DNA of 64,000 nucleotides from Strigamia acuminata (lineage: Eukaryota > Arthropoda > Chilopoda > Geophilomorpha > Linotaeniidae): NCBI GenBank assembly GCA_949358305.1, contig OX442314.1, positions 46,694,581 to 46,758,580 of the forward strand, read 5' to 3'. Every line of letters begins with the position of its first letter. Position 1 is the first letter of the stretch. The translations under genes were made by a program, and so were the position numbers. Shown one piece after another: positions 32,179-42,197 of the stretch. The notes beneath the pieces are model-generated. The model did no database searches. It saw nothing but the letters and a program-made list of their open reading frames with translations, and was not told where the DNA came from.

Positions 32179-32399
32179 GATGTGAAAATGATGATTGGGT
32201 TAGAGAAATCAAAGCAAACCAACGACTTATTGCTATATTTGACCCTATCAATGTGACACCAAGGCCTTTTTGCCCAGATTGTGGCATGGTCATCATTTGT
32301 TTTGCAAGTATAATTCATTCAATATTTTCTAAGTCTAATTTTATTATTTTAATTAGTTGGATCGAGGATGCGTACAAGGAGCTCGATGGATATTATTAG
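32179..32399 (+). pseudogene. Cys-pair exon and last exon (copy D, best preserved)
   Basis: Acceptor TTATTCTCATTTCAG, an exon encoding ENDDWVREIKANQRLIAIFD and CPDCGMVIICF, then a donor position changed to GCAAGT, an intron ending TTTTAATTAG, and a final exon SWIEDAYKELDGYY with stop. A GC donor can still be spliced, so this copy could belong to a live gene whose earlier exons I cannot identify. Confidence 0.4.
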
Positions 32400-34300
32400 G
32401 CTTGTGCGGTATTTTTTTCAGGCGAGTGCGGCATGGCTGGACTGGGAACAACCCATATCCAATCATATCAGAAGCAGTTGAAAGATTGTGGTGTTCCGCT
32501 CCGGCAACAAGATCTGACATAACAGTAAATTTCTAGAAATTCAACTGCAATTTTGAAGGTGCAAAACAACAAGAAAATTACCGTTAATTAATTCTTGTAA
32601 CGGAGCCGATGGCTTTCAGAATACTCATAGTGCTTGCCGCTGACGCCACAGAGCGACCCGTCGCTCCGTGTTAATTTACGACGTTGAAACCGAGTGCTGG
32701 AGTGTTATTTCGGCGCCAAATATTCAGGGTGAAATGATTTTGTACGTTTGTTTCGACGACGACTGCCTGATATTTACTAAAACAGATGCAGCGAACAATG
32801 TTTACTCTTTAAACACGATGACGAAAGTTAATGTCCACAGGAGAGGTTGCCGTCGCCGCCACTGCCACTGAACCCTCGGAGCAACACACGCATAAATTTT
32901 AGATATAAAATTTCCTCCCATTAAAAACTCATTACCTTAGATGTGTTTCCTACTCAACACAACAATTAAGGGCAGCTACGATAAGTTTTTCTAAAATTTT
33001 AAGTCGGGCCCGGCCAGTTTACAGTTCGACTTAAAATTATTTTTAATGTTTCAAATTTTTACTAATTTACGCGTTTAGTTAGATAATTAGGTGATGATTC
33101 ATCAGGTAAACCATTTCAATTGTTGCACGAGTATATACGTACCACCACAAATGACGCTTGAATGGTTTCCCAACAGAAAATGTAAATGCCGCAAATCATA
33201 TGGGACTGCGGGCTTACAGTACAAAAGAAAATGTAAATGCCGCATTCATATTGGAATTGCGGGCTTGCAGTACATTGTCATGAATGCAAATGCAATGAAA
33301 CAAAGAATATCATGAAAAATAAAAAATAAAACCCAAAATTAGGAATGGACCAGAGCTCTGTTTTGGTTCCACTGAGAGCAATCAAGTCATCAGTTTCTCC
33401 AGGGGTGACCACGAGGAGGTACAGAGTTGGATTTTATACCCCCAATCAACCATTAACGAACATTTCGGTGTTCAGTCCTTCAAAAAAACAATCAAAGTAA
33501 TTAATAAACATGAATACTTATACATCCACATCGAAATAAGCCATCAAATTTGTTGATCGAAACAAAGGGATGGTCGGTCACTCCCGAGTTGAAATTTGAT
33601 CCCAAATCACGAGTGCGAACAAAGAAAAATCGTAAAGGACACAAAAATTATTTCGTTCTTAAATCAATGCTCAAATGTTGCACAAAATATCAAAATCAAG
33701 CTAAATAATTCAATTAAATATACTCGTAACCAAACCTTTAAATCAAATCCTAACCGAATATTCAATAGCGCAGACAACACCATCGACGAGCCATCGACGA
33801 GCTGTATGGATCTCACTACGGGGGTTACAAACCTAAAATCACAATTAATTACTCGAGGTAGAAAGAATCTTTAAGCCACATCACATCCAAATGTCAAGTA
33901 ATTTAAAAATTGATGTTCTGAAGGTTGAGCCAGCAAAGAGATGGACGGTGATTCAACGATAACCATTGATCCAAATTCACGATTACAGTTAAATAGTAAA
34001 TTAAATCAAGCTAAACAATAGATTATCGAATAAAATATACCTGGAACCAAATCTTAAATCAAATTTCAATGGAAATTTCTGCAGCGCGGACCAAGACCAA
34101 CCTGCAACATCGCGCTTAGCGGTTTGGAAGTAACTACGGGGTTACACAGATGAAAACAGGAGTCATCGCTTGATGTAGAAAGAATCTTTTAGTCTGTGGC
34201 TAGAGAGAAAGAGGACAAATCCTCCACAAGAAAGTCTTGATTGACTACAATGGCAAATTAAAATTTCCTGTACATGGTCAACAGTTCAACACAAACATTT
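32233..34300. repeat. Segmental duplicate (right copy)
   Basis: Same order of blocks as 2226-4060, with small indels plus a 171-bp insertion at 32663-32833. No gene is supported in 32900-34400 other than repeat sequence. Confidence 0.7.
32663..32833 (+). pseudogene. 171-bp filler copied from the BTB gene at 34.4 kb
   Basis: Matches 34471-34641 read on the opposite strand over its full 171 bp with one visible base difference (CAGGGTG against CACGGTG). It encodes the C-terminal propeller-like piece (LIYDVETECWSVI ... SLNTMTKVN). The left copy of the duplicate lacks it at the same point, so the insertion site is exact. Confidence 0.85.
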
Positions 34301-34411
34301 GTTGACAGATAAAACACTATAATTTATTGGTTACAACCAATACAAACAAATACTAAGTTATATATAACTAAGAAAATGCACGTGAAATTTTTTTTTATTC
34401 AGAAATAATGT

Positions 34412-36010
34412 TTAAATAACAGCAACATCAAAATGGATGCACCCTTCAAAATTTACCGGCATCTTGTATTCATTAACTTTCGTCATCGTGTTTAAAGAGT
34501 AAACATTGTTCGCTGCATCTGTTTTAGTAAATATGAGGCAGTCGTCGTCGAAACAAACGTACAAAATCATTTCACCGTGAATATTTGGCGCCGAAATAAC
34601 ACTCCAGCACTCGGTTTCAACGTCGTAAATTAACACGGAGCAATTGGGGATTTGTTGAACAAAAATCAATTTCTCATAACCATTTACAACGCGATTTTTA
34701 CACTTGATGCTTTGCCAATTGCCCGGTAATTTATCTTTTGTTACACAAGTCCCCGAATCCAAGTCAACAACCTTTATGCGCAATTCGTCCACGTCGAAAT
34801 AAAATTTCCCATCTTTAGCGGCTAAAAGCAAACACTTGAAATTCGCAATGTCGTCATAGAAATCAACGACTTCCCATTTCCTCGAGTGAAAATCAAAACA
34901 CGAAAAAGTACGATTTGTTCTTCTGAAATAAATCTCCGAACAATTTGCAGTTTCGCACGACACATCACCCACATCGAAGTTTTCGTTTCGGTCGAAATTG
35001 TGACCCGAATGCGCTTCAATCGCTTGCAGTCCTAATCGATTTGGCAAATGCTGGAAGTAAAACATCTCTTTCGTCCTCGAAATCGCCGGATACCAATCCG
35101 TTGCCGCGCTGTTGTGAGGCCAATCGTCCACGTATTCCCACTCCTCGTGGTTTAAATAAGAAATGTGAAGCGTGCAACTTCCGCCGGTAACTTCGAACAC
35201 ACTTATTTCAACTTGTCTCGATGTCCTAGCTAACCACTTTGAAGTCGCGGCTTTGTTTACTGCCTTGTATAGTTCTGCTGATTTGGTAAAAACGTCGGAT
35301 GAAAATAGTTTGCGAAGCGAATAGTCTGACCATTCGTCTATACCCCATTCAGACACACGAAAGTTATCAAAGTTGCATTTCTCTCCGGACGATTTGATTA
35401 GCCACCAAGTTAGATGAAACACAGCCAAGTCACCTTTGTTGTTGCAGTTTATAAGCTCAGTCAGACTTCTCATTTGGTTTTCGGTGATACGACCTAATAG
35501 ATCGTTCTCGGAGATGAGTTTCGTGTGGTGGGACACAAAGAGGCGAACATTTTTGGCCGTTTCGTCTTCGTTGAACAGTTCCTCCAACTGCCAAATGTCT
35601 AGAAAGTTATTTATAGTCACCGTGTTTGAATATGCGGGCCAATAGATATCAAATAAGTCGTCCAATAGCAACTTATTAGCGGCGACGAGTGTTTCTCGCC
35701 GTACAGTGTCAGATAATACGGCGAGGACGGGAATATCTTGGTCGTATAAGAATTTGATTATGATTTCCATGACTTCGGACGATATGTCCGGGAATGTCGC
35801 AATGCTGGTTTCGTTCTCGATGTTGCCGTGGTTAAACATTGCACGGAAATAATCACTTCCGGCGACCAACTTTCGTTTATCGGCAAGTACACGTCCGTCG
35901 TCTTTGCACTTTAACACAACTGTGTCCCGTTTTTCTTCATTTCGCGAATTGTACAAAATAGCATTGACTTCAACACTTTGTTTGGCTTGGTTCGTGTTGG
36001 TTGGTGCCAT
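34412..36010 (-). CDS. BTB/POZ protein with C-terminal propeller-like half, paralogue 1
   Basis: About 532 residues, intronless. I choose the ATG at 36010 (MAPTNTNQAK) because the neighbouring paralogue has its start at the same alignment point; an upstream in-frame ATG at 36079 would lie in the conserved promoter. The BTB domain is near 20-125 (VVLKCKDDGRVLADKRKLVAGSDYFRAMF is its core), followed by a BACK-like helical region (LEELFNEDETAKNVRLFVSHH). The C-terminal half has repeated Tyr/Trp-rich strands (SCFDFHSRKWEVVDF, LIYDVETECWSVISAP), like a degenerate Kelch propeller. Known relatives are Cullin-3 ubiquitin-ligase adaptors; substrate unknown. The next gene upstream, same strand, is a diverged tandem copy. 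Confidence 0.8.
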   Translation of the reverse strand: MAPTNTNQAKQSVEVNAILYNSRNEEKRDTVVLKCKDDGRVLADKRKLVAGSDYFRAMFNHGNIENETSIATFPDISSEVMEIIIKFLYDQDIPVLAVLSDTVRRETLVAANKLLLDDLFDIYWPAYSNTVTINNFLDIWQLEELFNEDETAKNVRLFVSHHTKLISENDLLGRITENQMRSLTELINCNNKGDLAVFHLTWWLIKSSGEKCNFDNFRVSEWGIDEWSDYSLRKLFSSDVFTKSAELYKAVNKAATSKWLARTSRQVEISVFEVTGGSCTLHISYLNHEEWEYVDDWPHNSAATDWYPAISRTKEMFYFQHLPNRLGLQAIEAHSGHNFDRNENFDVGDVSCETANCSEIYFRRTNRTFSCFDFHSRKWEVVDFYDDIANFKCLLLAAKDGKFYFDVDELRIKVVDLDSGTCVTKDKLPGNWQSIKCKNRVVNGYEKLIFVQQIPNCSVLIYDVETECWSVISAPNIHGEMILYVCFDDDCLIFTKTDAANNVYSLNTMTKVNEYKMPVNFEGCIHFDVAVI

Positions 36011-36050
36011 TTTAAAGTTGTGCAAGTTACAGGTGCTGGTCCACGAAACA

Positions 36051-36086
36051 CACTTATATAATACACGACTTGTGGTCACGTCTATG
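36051..36086 (-). promoter_or_regulatory. Conserved core promoter of BTB paralogue 1
   Basis: On the minus strand: GACGTGACCACAAGTCGTG, then TATTATATAAG (TATA) and GTGTGTTTCGT. Nearly the same block lies at the same distance upstream of paralogue 2 (37899-37936), although sequence around it differs, so it is probably functional. Confidence 0.65.
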
Positions 36087-36256
36087 TAACGTGAGATGAT
36101 AACACGAACAGTGTTCGTCGATTTCGATTTCCTGCAACAATTTTTTCAACAATTTTCAACTCCTAAAAAAGGTGTAACTGGGAAATATGAAACCAAATAG
36201 AGTAAAAATGGCAGAAAAACAAAACCCAAATGCTTGTCAGTTTTAGTATACGTTTA

Positions 36257-37876
36257 TTAGTTTTCACTAGGCTTAACCCAAATATCAAAATGGATGCACC
36301 CATCAAAAGTTATTGGCAACTTGTATTCATTCACTTTCGTCATCGAGTTTAACGAATACACTTGGCGCGCCACATCTGTTTTGGTGAATATGAGGCAGTC
36401 GTCGTCGTAACAAATAACCAAAATCACCTCACCATCGATATTCAGCGACGTAACAACGCTCCAGCAATCACCTCTAACGTCATAAATTAACAGACAGCGA
36501 TTCGGGATTTGTTGAACAAAAATCAACTTTTCAGAACGATTTACAACGCGATTTTTACACTTGACGCTTTGCCAATTGCCCGCTAATTTACTTTTTGTTT
36601 CACAAGTTCCATACGCCATGTCAACAAATTTTATGCGCAATTCGTCCACATCGAAATAATACTTTTCATCTTCCGTTGCTAAAAGCAAAGATTTGCAATC
36701 GGAAATATCATCACCAAAATCAACGACATCCCACTCCTTCAAGTTTGTGTTAAAGCACGAATAAGTGGAATTTGTTCGACGAAAATAGACGAACGAACCA
36801 TTTTCGGTCTCACGTGCAATATTAATATCAACATCACCCATTGCTGCAATGGGTTGGTCGAAAGTGTCACCCGCATACACAATTGCTCGATATCCAGAGC
36901 GATCTGGCATTTGGAGGAAGTAAATTAATTCCTTATCCGAGGAAAATGCCGGACACCGATCCGTTGCCGCGCTGTTGTGAAGCCAATAGCTCCTACTCGT
37001 CCACTCCTCGTGGTTTAAATAAGAATATTTGCGGATGCAACTTCCACTCGTCATTTCGAACACACTTAGTTCCACTTGCTTCGACGTCGCAGTTAGCCAC
37101 CTCGAAGCAATAGTTTCGCTTAATACGGCTTGTATTTCTGCCGACTTAGCAACAATGTCAGAGGAGAAGAGTTGGCGAAGCGAATAGTCCGACAATCTCT
37201 CTAGACGGCATTGAGATATGTAACGCAAGAGACGTTCGGTGTTGCATTCCGATCCGGGTGACTTCGTGATCCAATTTAAGTTGAATACGATCAAGTCACC
37301 GGAATTATTCGATTTGTGCAGTTCGGACAAACTTGCCATTTGTGCGGCCGTGATTTCGCCGAGTTTGTCGGTGTTGGAGATGGGTTTTGTGTGATGAAAA
37401 ACGAACCGTCGGACGTTTTCGAGCGTTTCGTCTTTGTTGAACAGTTCGGCCATCTGCCAAATGTCTAGAAAGTTGTCCACGGTCACCGAATCTGCGTACT
37501 CGGTCCAGTAGTTGTCAAACAGGTTCCGCAAGAGCATCATCTCAGCGGCGAAGAATATTTCTCGCATTAGGTTGTCCGGAATTTCGGCGCGCAGAGGAAT
37601 ATCTTGCGCGTACAAGAATTTTATGATGATTCCCATGACGACGGCAGATGTGTCCGGGAACGATGCAATGTTGGTTTCGTTCTCGATGCTGCCTCGCTTG
37701 AACATTGCGCGGAAATAATCACTTCCGGCGACCAATATCCATTTGTGGGCAAATACACGTCCACAATTCTTACAGTTTAACACAACGGTGTCCGGTTTAT
37801 CCGCACCTCGCGAATTGTACAAAATAGCACTGAGGTGGAGACTTATTCGGGCTTGGTCCGCATTAGCTGACGCCAT
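36257..37876 (-). CDS. BTB/POZ protein with C-terminal propeller-like half, paralogue 2
   Basis: About 539 residues from the ATG at 37876 (MASANADQAR), intronless, about 250 bp upstream of paralogue 1 and in the same orientation. Same layout: BTB core VFAHKWILVAGSDYFRAMF, BACK-like MAELFNKDETLENVRRFV, and propeller-like repeats ending GCIHFDIWV. Sequence identity to paralogue 1 is strong in the BTB and at the C-terminus but moderate between, showing an old tandem duplication with both frames kept open, so both are probably expressed. Likely a Cullin-3 adaptor by family; specific role not deducible. Confidence 0.8.
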   Translation of the reverse strand: MASANADQARISLHLSAILYNSRGADKPDTVVLNCKNCGRVFAHKWILVAGSDYFRAMFKRGSIENETNIASFPDTSAVVMGIIIKFLYAQDIPLRAEIPDNLMREIFFAAEMMLLRNLFDNYWTEYADSVTVDNFLDIWQMAELFNKDETLENVRRFVFHHTKPISNTDKLGEITAAQMASLSELHKSNNSGDLIVFNLNWITKSPGSECNTERLLRYISQCRLERLSDYSLRQLFSSDIVAKSAEIQAVLSETIASRWLTATSKQVELSVFEMTSGSCIRKYSYLNHEEWTSRSYWLHNSAATDRCPAFSSDKELIYFLQMPDRSGYRAIVYAGDTFDQPIAAMGDVDINIARETENGSFVYFRRTNSTYSCFNTNLKEWDVVDFGDDISDCKSLLLATEDEKYYFDVDELRIKFVDMAYGTCETKSKLAGNWQSVKCKNRVVNRSEKLIFVQQIPNRCLLIYDVRGDCWSVVTSLNIDGEVILVICYDDDCLIFTKTDVARQVYSLNSMTKVNEYKLPITFDGCIHFDIWVKPSEN

Positions 37877-37898
37877 TTTTAAAGGTTGCTGTACGAAA

Positions 37899-37936
37899 CA
37901 CACTTGTATAATACACGACTTGTGGTCACGTCTAGT
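37899..37936 (-). promoter_or_regulatory. Conserved core promoter of BTB paralogue 2
   Basis: Shares GACGTGACCACAAGTCGTG with paralogue 1; TATA-like TATTATACAAG follows. It lies about 25-60 bp upstream of the start codon, leaving a short 5' leader. Confidence 0.65.
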
Positions 37937-38032
37937 CCACGTTTTAGATACGTATCCAGTGCTGGTTTTTAACATTTAAGTGGTTTCGTTGCTGAAACTT
38001 ATCAATTTGCGAATTTTTTTTCTTCCAGTATC

Positions 38033-38812
38033 ATGGAAAGTGCGAAGAAACAACGCAGCGCCGCAATCGTGCATAAATTTTTGCCAATCGAGCAGAAAGT
38101 CGCCGTTATAAATGAATACTTATCAACGAAAACATCGTATCGCGAATTAAGTGAGAAATATAAAATAGGGAGAAGTACTGTTTCGGATATTCTTAAGAGG
38201 AAAAAGGAATATTGCGACGAATTTCGCGAAGGAAATCCGAAGATGAAAGTGCTTAAACGGGATAATGACGGAATGTTCCTGAATCAACTCGTTCACAAAT
38301 TTATATTACTGGCAAACGATGTGAAAGCGCCCATTTCCGGGACCATTATTAAGGCAAAGGCCTCTCTTATTGCAGCGGAAATAAGCATTGAGAACTTCAA
38401 GGCTTCGGATGGGTGGCTCTCGAGTTTTAAAAAACGTTTCAATGTGTCTTGCAATTCCTACTGCGATGAGGCCCGCAAATCGAATTTGAAAAAAGTTGTA
38501 AATGATTATCCGGGTGAATCGAGTATTTTGCAAGAAGCCCGGAATTTTAAAAAAGAAAAGAAACGAGCTTTTGAAGAGGATGCAGAAGCCCTCGACGATG
38601 AGTCAGTTGAAGAACATTTGCCCGCACCGAGTTTGGAGGATGCCAAGAAGGCAGCAGAAATTTTAAAAGCCTTTGCTTTGTCTCAAGAGTGTGCTCCTTT
38701 AGCGGTACATTCTCATGGAGCACATTCACTAATCTGCAGAATGATTGTCGACCGCAAGATTAGTAAAATTCCAGAAAAAAAGCAAGTGAAAATTGACAAA
38801 TATTTTAGTTAG
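38033..38812 (+). CDS. Pogo/Tigger-derived DNA-binding protein lacking the DDE core
   Basis: 259 residues. Positions about 15-60 form a Psq/CENP-B-type helix-turn-helix (IEQKVAVINEYL ... YKIGRSTVSDILKRKKE) and about 80-145 a second CENPB/Tc5 helix-turn-helix ending SDGWLSSFKKRFNVS, the two-part DNA-binding region of pogo-family transposases and CENP-B. The ~200-residue DDE catalytic domain is absent: the frame passes straight to a Glu-rich linker and a C-terminal segment ending QVKIDKYF, a perfect PIP-box form (QxxIxxYF); pogo transposase is known to bind PCNA. The ATG follows a strong acceptor (TTTTTTTCTTCCAG, about 38015-38028), suggesting an upstream noncoding exon. Polyadenylation signals follow at 38841-38860. 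A domesticated or internally deleted transposase; either way not catalytic. Confidence 0.75.
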   Translation: MESAKKQRSAAIVHKFLPIEQKVAVINEYLSTKTSYRELSEKYKIGRSTVSDILKRKKEYCDEFREGNPKMKVLKRDNDGMFLNQLVHKFILLANDVKAPISGTIIKAKASLIAAEISIENFKASDGWLSSFKKRFNVSCNSYCDEARKSNLKKVVNDYPGESSILQEARNFKKEKKRAFEEDAEALDDESVEEHLPAPSLEDAKKAAEILKAFALSQECAPLAVHSHGAHSLICRMIVDRKISKIPEKKQVKIDKYFS

Positions 38813-38879
38813 ATGTTTTAAATGTGTATTTTTTTCCGAAATAAATAAAAGAAATTAATAAAACAATGTACAATTCTTC

Positions 38880-39205
38880 AAATTATCGGACCATTCGCTT
38901 TGCAAACTACTTTCATCCGACGTTCTTACTAAATCAGCAGAAATATACAACGCAGTCAACAAAGTCGTTACTTCAAAGTGGTTAGCTAGAACGTCGAGAC
39001 AAGTTGAAATAAGTGTGTTCGAAGTTACCGGCGGAAGTTGCACGCGTCACATTTCTTATTTAAACCACGAGGAGTGGGAATATGTGGACGATTGGCCTCA
39101 CAACAGCGCGGCAACGGATTGGTATCCGGCGATTTCGAGGACGAAAGAGATGTTTTACTTCCAACATTTGCCAAGTCGATTAGAACTTCAAGCGATTGAA
39201 GCGAC
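38880..39205 (+). pseudogene. Fragment of the BTB gene C-terminal half
   Basis: Corresponds to about 35010-35340 of BTB paralogue 1 in inverse orientation (TGGSCTRHISYLNHEEWEYV). Both ends are abrupt and the reading frame joins foreign sequence after AIEA. A dead duplicate, not a gene. Confidence 0.8.
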
Positions 39206-39720
39206 TCGTAACTGGCGAAGAAGAGGAGTTCCATGTGCTGTAGACAGAATAACGACTTCGGCTGCCCCTTGAGCTTCACTGTGTTTCTCTTGTGAAGTTT
39301 TAAATGGTTGATGTTTTTTACTTGAATTTAGTAAATGTATTGGGTTGTTGAAATGCATAAGGGAATTTTTGAATTAGTATTGTATCGATTTGGATGTGTA
39401 AATTTGAGTTACAGTTACTGGTTTGTTACTTGATTGATTTTGATTAGAAAGAATTGAGATTAATATCCGATTTTAAAAACGTAATTACAATCTTATTGTT
39501 TTTAAGCCATTTATTTTAATGGAAAATTTAAATTCGGTGTTTTGTTAAATTTAAAAAATTTCATTCTGACTAAACTTAATTTTTTCTGAAATAAAGACAA
39601 TTTTCTTTCATTGTTATGCTTTAAATTCCATTAGATTCGTTCAAATTCAATTTTATTTCTTCAATTTTATTCAAATTCCAATCGTTTTCTTTTAAATTTT
39701 ATTCAAATTCAATTATCTTC
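39205..39720 (+). repeat. Duplicate of sequence beside the TFIIB gene
   Basis: Matches 45922-46372 (AGGAGTTCCATGTGCTG ... TTGAGCTTCACTG ... then AT-rich) with many substitutions. It joins the BTB fragment directly, so the two pieces may have been inserted together. Noncoding. From 39811 to 40300 only AT-rich sequence is seen. Confidence 0.6.
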
Positions 39721-39732
39721 CACAAAAAGGTA

Positions 39733-39809
39733 CCGGGTGGCCCACATAAAAGCGGCCCGAAAATGTGTGTATGTAATATTATGGGGCCGCTTTTATGTGG
39801 GCCACCCGG
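39733..39809. mobile_element. 77-bp perfect-hairpin MITE
   Basis: CCGGGTGGCCCACATAAAAG at the left is exactly inverted at the right (CTTTTATGTGGGCCACCCGG), flanked by TA on both sides. Almost the whole element is one long hairpin with a ~25-bp loop. TA duplication suits a Tc1/mariner-type mobiliser. Confidence 0.8.
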
Positions 39810-40301
39810 TATTTTGTAAGGTGTGGTCGGGAGAAGTCGACGATCTAAAAGATTTGTAAGCTGATCTAGCCTGAAGTAGCCCACCGGATATTGTGTTTGT
39901 CACTCCTGTCACATAAGTTACCCAGAAAGTAATTTGTACAAATTAAACTTTGTCTTTTTCTGAAGCATTTAAATTAATATTTGCAAATGTATCAATTTGA
40001 GCACATGTAGCTAAATGTGATCGTCTTGAACGTTGGAAATTACTCGTTTTCAAATTATAAAATTTAATTCAGAACATATAAAAACGTGAAAGTCAAAGAA
40101 ATTTTTACATTTCATGTACAATGCAAGAACGTGTTTTAAAATTGAAAATGAATCGAGGAAAAAATATACAATTCTACTTGTCAAGAATTCAAAATAATAA
40201 GTTTGTTACTTTAAAAAGTGAAATGCACAAACAAAACAAAAAATTAGCGTTTGAATTTAAGAATTATAAACAGAATTAACGAAACAAACGTTTTTAAATT
40301 T

Positions 40302-42061
40302 CTATTCCTGCTTAAAATGATTTTCTTCCGAATGGGTTAAAAGATGTCTTCTTAAATTCTGACTTTGATTGCAAGAATAATCACACAAATGGCACTTGAA
40401 TGGTTTTTCTCCTGTATGGGTTAATAGATGGTCTTTTAAATTCCCACTACGATTAGAACAATAATCACACAAATGGCACATGAATGGTTTTTCTCCTGTG
40501 TGGGTTAATAGATGGCTTTTTAAATGCCCACTTTGATTGGAACAATAATCACACAAATGACACTTGAACGGTTTTTCTCCAGTATGGGTTAATAAATGTC
40601 TTCTTAAATTCCCACTTTCACTGCTGCAATAATCACACAAATGACACTTGAACGGTTTTTCTCCAGTATGGGTTAATAAATGTCTTCTTAAATTCCCACT
40701 TTCACTGCTGCAATAATCACACAAATGACACTTGAACGGTTTTTCTCCAGTATGGATTAATAAATGTTTTCTTAAATTCTCACGTTGATTGCAAGAATAC
40801 AGAGGGTGAATACTCAAAAATGAAACACTTTAAATGTGGAATTGCTCGTGATTGGCACACCACAATTTAATTTTGTTTGCTTCATCATTTAATCTGAACA
40901 TTAGTCTCGATTTACAAGAATGGACATAACTGTCAGTTCAAATATGGCGCTATGACATGGTACAGAAGTGGGTGTTATGGTCAAAATGGTTTCCAAGGAG
41001 GGTTACTCACAAAAACCGAAAAACAAATGCTTGAAAGTTGTCCGTTTGCCATTTAGCAGGTGAAAAGTGTGCAAATGTAGCAACATTTGATGATGCTTAC
41101 ATCTATCTTGACTACTGTAATGGTATTTGTAAAATATGCTACATTGTTCCTGGTAAAAATGTGCAAGAAGAGTGGTTTGTGAAAAGCTGGCCATGTGGCT
41201 TCATGGTGATAGGAGGTTAGACTGGCAGAAGACGATTTCCACTTATCAGAATGCCAAAAAAAGTGAAAGGTAACTCAGTATACTACCGTGGCTTCATACT
41301 AAAATCATATTTGGACAAAAGAAATTCCTTTCCTGTATCCAGAAGAGGTGAACAAAGTGACCTAACATCATGACAAAGCTTCCTCACACACTGCCAAGCT
41401 CACCACAGCCTACCTCAAAAATCTGAAGGCTACAGTTAGGTTTAAATATTTTAGTTAAGAGGGACATACCCACCAAATCATCAGACATCAGTCCTATGGA
41501 CCTTTTTAGATTTGGCTTCTTAAAACAGCACCTGTTTCATCGAAAGACCAACACCATAGAAGGAATATGGAAAGTTTTTTAAGATGAATGGTCTACTCTT
41601 ACACCTGAGAAGTGCAGATAAGTGTTCCAGTCTTGGAAACAAGATGCAGGGCTGTTAGTACACTCCATGGGAGACACATTGGACAAACTAAGACAATACA
41701 CTGACGTGTATTAAAGGAAATAAATTAAAAATTGCAGTGTTTCATATTTGAGTATTCACCCTCTGTAATCACACAAATGACACTTGAATGGTTTTTCTCC
41801 TGTGTGGGTTAATAGATGGTCTTTTAAATTCACACTACGATTCGAACAATAATCACACAAATGGCACTTGAATGGTTTTTCTCCAGTGTGAATTCGCATG
41901 TGGACATTCATGTAAGTTTTAAGTCGAAATGAAAGTGAACACATTTGACATTTGAACGGCTTTTCACCAGTGTGCTTAAGCATGTGCTGTTGCAATAAGT
42001 ACACGTATGAACACGAATAATCACACAGGTTGCATTCGTAATCCTCACGTGTTCTCTTCAT
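40302..42061 (-). pseudogene. C2H2 zinc-finger gene 1, split by a mariner-type insertion
   Basis: Starts at ATG 42061 (MKRTREDYECNLCDYSC) with three whole fingers in the first part (to 41766), then the 966-bp element 40800-41765, then a half finger and five more fingers (40799-40302) ending with a stop. The break falls in the Tyr codon of an LCDY motif; with the element and one TA left out, the flanking frames are in register. As it stands translation stops a few codons inside the element. Fingers share the linker HTGEKPFKCHLCDY, so the intact ancestor was a poly-zinc-finger DNA-binding protein like the genes at 47.7 and 49.9 kb. Two neighbouring fingers (SSESGNLRRH) are repeats of each other. 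The promoter and intron region upstream also carries a MITE. Confidence 0.85.
40800..41765 (+). mobile_element. Tc1/mariner-type transposon in zinc-finger gene 1
   Basis: 966 bp with ~30-bp inverted ends (CAGAGGGTGAATACTCAAA) and TA target copies at 40798-40799 and 41766-41767. A decayed plus-strand transposase is recognisable in two frames: HDKASSHTAKLT near 41370, then SSDISPMDLFRFGFLK near 41480, matching the second and third acidic motifs of mariner-like DDE/D enzymes. Stops and shifts make it inactive. A 60-codon frame at 41038-41220 inside it is not a gene. Confidence 0.85.
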
Positions 42062-42197
42062 TTTTTTTACTTCAACCACTGAAATTAACGTAGTCTGAAA
42101 TTAAAAAAAATTATAATGAAAAAAATATTAATAAATAATAATTAAGTTTGAAAACGATTAACTTAATAGAACACACTCTAAATAAAATTGGTATGTA

